Of a DNA stretch of 20,252 bases, positions 19,858 to 20,252 are shown piece after piece. The position numbers and the translations under genes were made by a program. How positions within the stretch are numbered: the stretch's first letter is position 1; each line of letters starts with the position of its first letter. This DNA is from Pelomyxa schiedti (taxonomy: Eukaryota; Evosea; Pelobiontida; Pelomyxidae), in assembly GCA_020536535.1 (NCBI GenBank), contig JAHLWZ010001092.1, positions 1 through 20,252 on the forward strand. The letters are read 5' to 3'. The notes under the pieces were generated by a model, which was given only the letters and a program-made list of their open reading frames with translations, searched no databases and was not told the DNA's origin.

Positions 19858-19917
19858 CGAGGCTAATCGCCCTCTGTCTTCCCCCAACCCAATTTTTTCC
19901 TATGCCGGAATAGTTTG

Positions 19918-20150
19918 ATGGAAAAGGTCTCAAAACACTCTTTGAAACCAGGGTTTTTCCGATCATTCTTCCCACCTTGGAATAAGAAAAAAAGCACACA
20001 GCACAAGGGGCACGATCGAAACCGAAACGGCGGGTCGGTACCAGGACTGGCACGGAGCTGCAAGAGACGCGGTGCTGGGGGGTGATGTCGATACCCTCAG
20101 GCGTCTGTTGAACAGGAACTCATCATTGGCTATATCACCACTCTTGATTA
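19918..20150 (+). CDS. Possible 5' end of an ankyrin-type gene (partial)
   Basis: The frame 19946-20150 encodes a stretch, WHGAARDAVLGGDVDTLRRL followed by LNRNSS, that has the pattern of an ankyrin helix pair (AA...GDVDTLRRLL). It ends at a good donor, A|GTACGT at 20151, so the gene may continue beyond the window. This frame has no ATG of its own. The ATG at 19918 opens a frame that would join it if the run of seven A (19987-19993) were one base shorter, so a base-call error or another start exon must be invoked. Only one repeat unit is visible, which makes the family call weak. Confidence 0.3.
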
Positions 20151-20179
20151 GTACGTGCTAGAGTCCAGTGGTGGCTAAC

Positions 20180-20252
20180 TTGTTTGTTTGTTTGTTTGTT
20201 TGTTTGTTTGTTTGTTTGTTTGTTTGTTTGTTTGTTTGTTTGTTTGTTTGTT
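20180..20252. repeat. (TTTG)n microsatellite at the window edge
   Basis: Seventy-three nt of perfect 4-bp periodicity, about 18 units, run to the last base of the window. The true length is unknown because the sequence stops inside it, as happens where an assembly breaks on a simple repeat. It would lie in an intron if the preceding ankyrin-type exon is real. Confidence 0.95.

Noticed and set aside
1-20252. Bacterial-type features: operons, CRISPR arrays, insertion sequences, phage genes
   Set aside because: All confident genes are spliced eukaryotic genes. I found no regularly spaced repeats, transposase motifs or terminal inverted repeats with target duplications.

Overview
This is a gene-dense nuclear segment from a microbial eukaryote. 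Eight conserved eukaryotic genes could be rebuilt exon by exon. I propose 58 GT-AG introns in them, most of them 32-60 nt long, and the codon phase is kept across every junction. The window holds about one gene per 2 kb on both strands, with no operons, prokaryotic promoters or viral genes. The mix of genes, tiny introns and simple CAAA/TTTG repeats suggests a free-living protist. An amoebozoan such as an archamoeba is possible, but that is only a weak inference.

Layout, left to right. 1-1164: no recognisable gene; a 90-bp pentanucleotide repeat and a local duplication. 1165-2163 (+): intron-less orphan protein of 332 aa. 2274-4307 (+): short-chain dehydrogenase of the RDH10/SDR16C type, with a tentative first exon. 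4425-6826 (-): NXF1/TAP/Mex67 mRNA export receptor, 18 exons, 516 aa. 7253-8880 (-): WIPI3/WDR45B-like PROPPIN, 12 exons including an 18-nt microexon, 337 aa. 9162-11700 (+): VPS45, 14 exons, 608 aa, divergent from the PROPPIN gene. 11823-12474 (+): atypical dual-specificity phosphatase, 154 aa. 12656-13632 (-): 14-3-3 protein, 260 aa. 13895-15129 (-): proteasome beta2 subunit (PSMB7/Pup1), 335 aa with a long propeptide. 15538-19778 (+): XRN2/Rat1-type 5'-3' exoribonuclease, 1317 aa with a long Pro/Gln-rich tail. 19918-20252: possible 5' end of an ankyrin-type gene running into a (TTTG)n tract at the window edge.

The genes do not form one pathway. They are housekeeping functions: membrane traffic and autophagy (VPS45, PROPPIN), RNA metabolism (NXF1, XRN2), protein turnover (PSMB7), signalling (14-3-3, phosphatase) and lipid or retinoid-type redox (SDR). 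There are two divergent pairs (PROPPIN/VPS45 and PSMB7/XRN2) and two convergent pairs (SDR/NXF1 and phosphatase/14-3-3).

I found no new multi-gene system. The unusual signals are structural: a run of 107 consecutive G/C-ending codons that stops abruptly inside XRN2 exon 1, mirrored across the promoter in PSMB7; a microexon; introns of 32 and 35 nt; relaxed splice sites with many AAG acceptors; and strong contrasts in intron density between neighbouring genes.
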